Positions 41,160 through 42,773 of a stretch of 42,773 bases of DNA are shown piece after piece (position 1 is the first letter of the stretch; every line of letters begins with the position of its first letter). A program made the position numbers and the translations under genes. The DNA lies in contig JASJAZ010000023.1 in assembly GCA_030066785.1 (NCBI GenBank), forward strand, positions 1-42,773, in the 5' to 3' direction. The DNA comes from Desulfobacterales bacterium (lineage in GTDB: Bacteria > Desulfobacterota > Desulfobacteria > Desulfobacterales > JASJAZ01). The notes under the pieces are model-generated. The model saw nothing but the letters and a program-made list of their open reading frames with translations. It was not told the origin of the DNA and ran no database searches.

Positions 41160-42449
41160 TTAAATTATATGAAATTTTTCTTTGGGAGGATTAAAATATC
41201 CAAATTTTAATGCGGGAAAGGCTATTCGGACTCGGTCCAATAAAGTGACCATTCCAATTGGGTTTGTCGGTGTGGTAACGGTCTGCATCAAATTCCAATA
41301 TCGCTGGGGATCGAAATTAAGATTGCGCCATTGAATCATATTGATTGGCAGCTGAGTCAAAAAGGATTTAAGCGCATCATATTCGGCGGGTGTATCTGTA
41401 AACCCTGGACAGTTAAGATAATTGACCGATATATATTTGCCTTTGTTAATGGCATATTCAATACTCTTTAACACATGCCGAAAGCGGTAATCTTTAGGCT
41501 GAAAATAGGCCTCATAGCAATCCGGGCGCACGCTGTTAAGACTGATGCGGACACTATCCAATCCGGCGCCCAATAGTTTTGCCACCAAATCAGGCTTGCT
41601 GCCGTTAGTGTTCATATTAATAGTGCCGCGGGTGGTTGTGGATCGGATGATTTGTATTGCCGGATGAATCACGCGATAAGCCAACAACGGATCACCCTCA
41701 CACCCCTGGCCGAAACTGATGATGCCCTGTTTTACGCGATCTAAATGGGCCAGGGCCAGATCGGCAATTTCGGCAGGTGAAGGTGTAAATTTGATTCGTT
41801 GCTGACTGACGGGGATATTATTGTTTGTTTGCAGCGAGAGGCACCCTCGACATTGCGCATTGCAACGTCGGGATGTTGGAATGGGCGCCTCAGAGCGGCC
41901 TAAAAAAAAATTCTTGGCCGCGGGACAGCCGTAAACAAGCGCACAGTTTTCAAGATGCGCTCTGAGTCGATTTTTGGGGAGTTTTTTCTGCATGTCATTA
42001 ATACCATCAATAATCCTATCGTATGGCATTAATCGAAGATCTTGGCGCCGTTGGCGATCGACGCGAACCACCGCCGAGCGGAATTTGCCTGCTTGCCAAC
42101 CAACAGCACCATAAGAAAACAAGGGCAGGAAATCGGCTTCCGGTTCTTCTCGATAAGCGCTGACATAGGTGTTTACAAAACCAGGGGAGTTAAATGCAGC
42201 CACCGGAAAAATCGGCTCATCCGGCCGATCAGGATTTCTGCTCAGGACTTCATATCGGTTGGCTTTTAAGTCAAATAAGATGGGATGCCGATCCGGCAAA
42301 TACATCAACTCGCTGCCATATGGCATATTTTTTGTAGCTTTGGGAGAAAGTGTAATTAGTTTATCGGCCGCCATACCCACGGCGGCATAATCCGGCAGAT
42401 CAAAGATTTCACCTTTTTGATTGGCTACCAGAGCTTTTAGGGGTTTCAT
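41160..42449 (-). CDS. Radical SAM protein with N-terminal extension, unknown substrate
   Basis: The 429-residue protein has the iron-sulfur motif Cys-x3-Cys-x2-Cys (CNAQCRGC, Cys196, Cys200, Cys203), then a SAM-binding FGQGCEGDPLL (GGE-like) and an NMNTNGSKPDLV segment for the beta strand 4 ribose motif, and NYLNCPGFTDTP near 345. A 190-residue N-terminal part without recognisable domain, with several metal-like residues (CALVYGCPA near 170-178), precedes the core. No SPASM Cys cluster is visible at the C-terminus. ATG 42449 (MKPLKAL) is preferred over TTG 42458; neither has a good ribosome site. Its partner is unknown; it may act on a protein or RNA. Confidence 0.82.
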   Translation of the reverse strand: MKPLKALVANQKGEIFDLPDYAAVGMAADKLITLSPKATKNMPYGSELMYLPDRHPILFDLKANRYEVLSRNPDRPDEPIFPVAAFNSPGFVNTYVSAYREEPEADFLPLFSYGAVGWQAGKFRSAVVRVDRQRRQDLRLMPYDRIIDGINDMQKKLPKNRLRAHLENCALVYGCPAAKNFFLGRSEAPIPTSRRCNAQCRGCLSLQTNNNIPVSQQRIKFTPSPAEIADLALAHLDRVKQGIISFGQGCEGDPLLAYRVIHPAIQIIRSTTTRGTINMNTNGSKPDLVAKLLGAGLDSVRISLNSVRPDCYEAYFQPKDYRFRHVLKSIEYAINKGKYISVNYLNCPGFTDTPAEYDALKSFLTQLPINMIQWRNLNFDPQRYWNLMQTVTTPTNPIGMVTLLDRVRIAFPALKFGYFNPPKEKFHII

Positions 42450-42458
42450 AGCGACCAA

Positions 42459-42660
42459 AGTGCCGTTCTTCTCATGTGGGTGTCTTGGTCAATCAATGCG
42501 AATGGTCTTCGTGTAGATATTTATGCAGAAATGTATTTATTTTTGCAGAAATATAGAGGCTCGGGAAAAAAATTGCAATCTTCGATTTTTGTTGATCAAT
42601 TTTGACACGGATGATAATAACGGCAATTTAAGTATTTTTTTATCGTTCAGGAGTTATTTA
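42459..42660. other. Divergent intergenic region at the right edge
   Basis: About 200 bases between the radical SAM gene and the methyltransferase start. TTGACA at 42602-42607 is a possible -35 for the latter, with a weak AATTTA -10 17 bases further. AGGAG (42649-42653) is its ribosome site. Confidence 0.35.
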
Positions 42661-42773
42661 AATGCAACAGCATAAATATTTGATGGAAAGTAAAGACGAG
42701 TCATTCCGACTTGATTTGAAAACCGATTCCCTAACCGTCGAAAAGCAGGCTCTTTGGGCAGGCCTTAAACCGG
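42661..42773 (+). CDS. SAM-dependent methyltransferase, N-terminal fragment
   Basis: ATG 42661 lies 7 bases after AGGAG. Only 37 full codons are in the window: MQQHKYLMESKDESFRLDLK followed by ... VEKQALWAGLKP. The ending resembles the helix and turn just before motif I (GxRVxDxGCGxG) of class I methyltransferases, in which QALWAGL-x-PG is common. The rest is outside the window, so the identification rests on a short similarity. The enzyme's substrate cannot be inferred. Confidence 0.5.

Noticed and set aside
1-42773. CRISPR array, prophage, insertion sequence, tRNA or rRNA
   Set aside because: No regularly spaced repeats, integrase, transposase, cloverleaf or rRNA-like sequence was seen by eye.

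Overview
The window looks like chromosomal DNA of a sulfate-reducing Desulfobacterota bacterium (Desulfobacterales-like). This is inferred from gene content: a TmcD-like subunit of a sulfate-reducer transmembrane electron-transfer complex at the left edge, an ftsE-ftsX-envC-ctpA-polysaccharide deacetylase cluster, the short Cys-rich proteins and the type of c-di-GMP riboswitch. Most of the 42.8 kb is housekeeping and envelope genes. I see no phage, insertion sequence, CRISPR array, rRNA or tRNA. Both edges cut genes: tmcD-like on the left and a putative methyltransferase on the right.

Layout. 1-3.4 kb: partial tmcD-like gene (-), an empty 870-base stretch, a small membrane-anchored protein (+) and a nitronate monooxygenase-type flavoenzyme (-). 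3.9-6.4 kb: a c-di-GMP module, with a GEMM-I riboswitch and terminator leading into an HD-GYP phosphodiesterase gene, followed by a PAS-GGDEF diguanylate cyclase. 6.6-10 kb: a lone MlaC-like protein, an ABM monooxygenase, a Pal/OmpA lipoprotein, a 53-residue membrane peptide and a DUF1178 protein. 10.2-12.5 kb: an SH3/coiled-coil membrane anchor protein and nadB. 12.6-16.4 kb: uspA-like, a tandem zinc-ribbon protein, dnaJ, queD, and pyrE with a terminator in its leader.

16.7-23.7 kb is a tight plus-strand cluster for division and envelope work: TolC-family outer membrane protein, FtsE, FtsX, EnvC-like amidase activator, S41 protease, divergent polysaccharide deacetylase, and an HTH/Zn-ribbon regulator. 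24.0-30.6 kb is a minus-strand run hsp20-lon-rlpA-gmhB-recD2 (heat shock, proteolysis, cell wall, heptose and DNA helicase). A second hsp20 is transcribed divergently.

31.7-42.8 kb is a loose series: MFS transporter, MerA-like flavoprotein, hexapeptide acyltransferase, trmL with a perfect hairpin inside the coding sequence, a coiled-coil lipoprotein, a seven-Cys small protein, a YchF-like protein with degenerate G motifs, a YhhN lysoplasmalogenase-like protein, prmA, an unknown 95-residue protein, a radical SAM protein and the start of a methyltransferase gene.

The items most worth a second look are the riboswitch-phosphodiesterase-cyclase module, the likely attenuator before pyrE, the 15-bp perfect terminator-like hairpin inside trmL, and several small Cys-rich proteins. 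I did not find a convincing wholly new multi-gene system.
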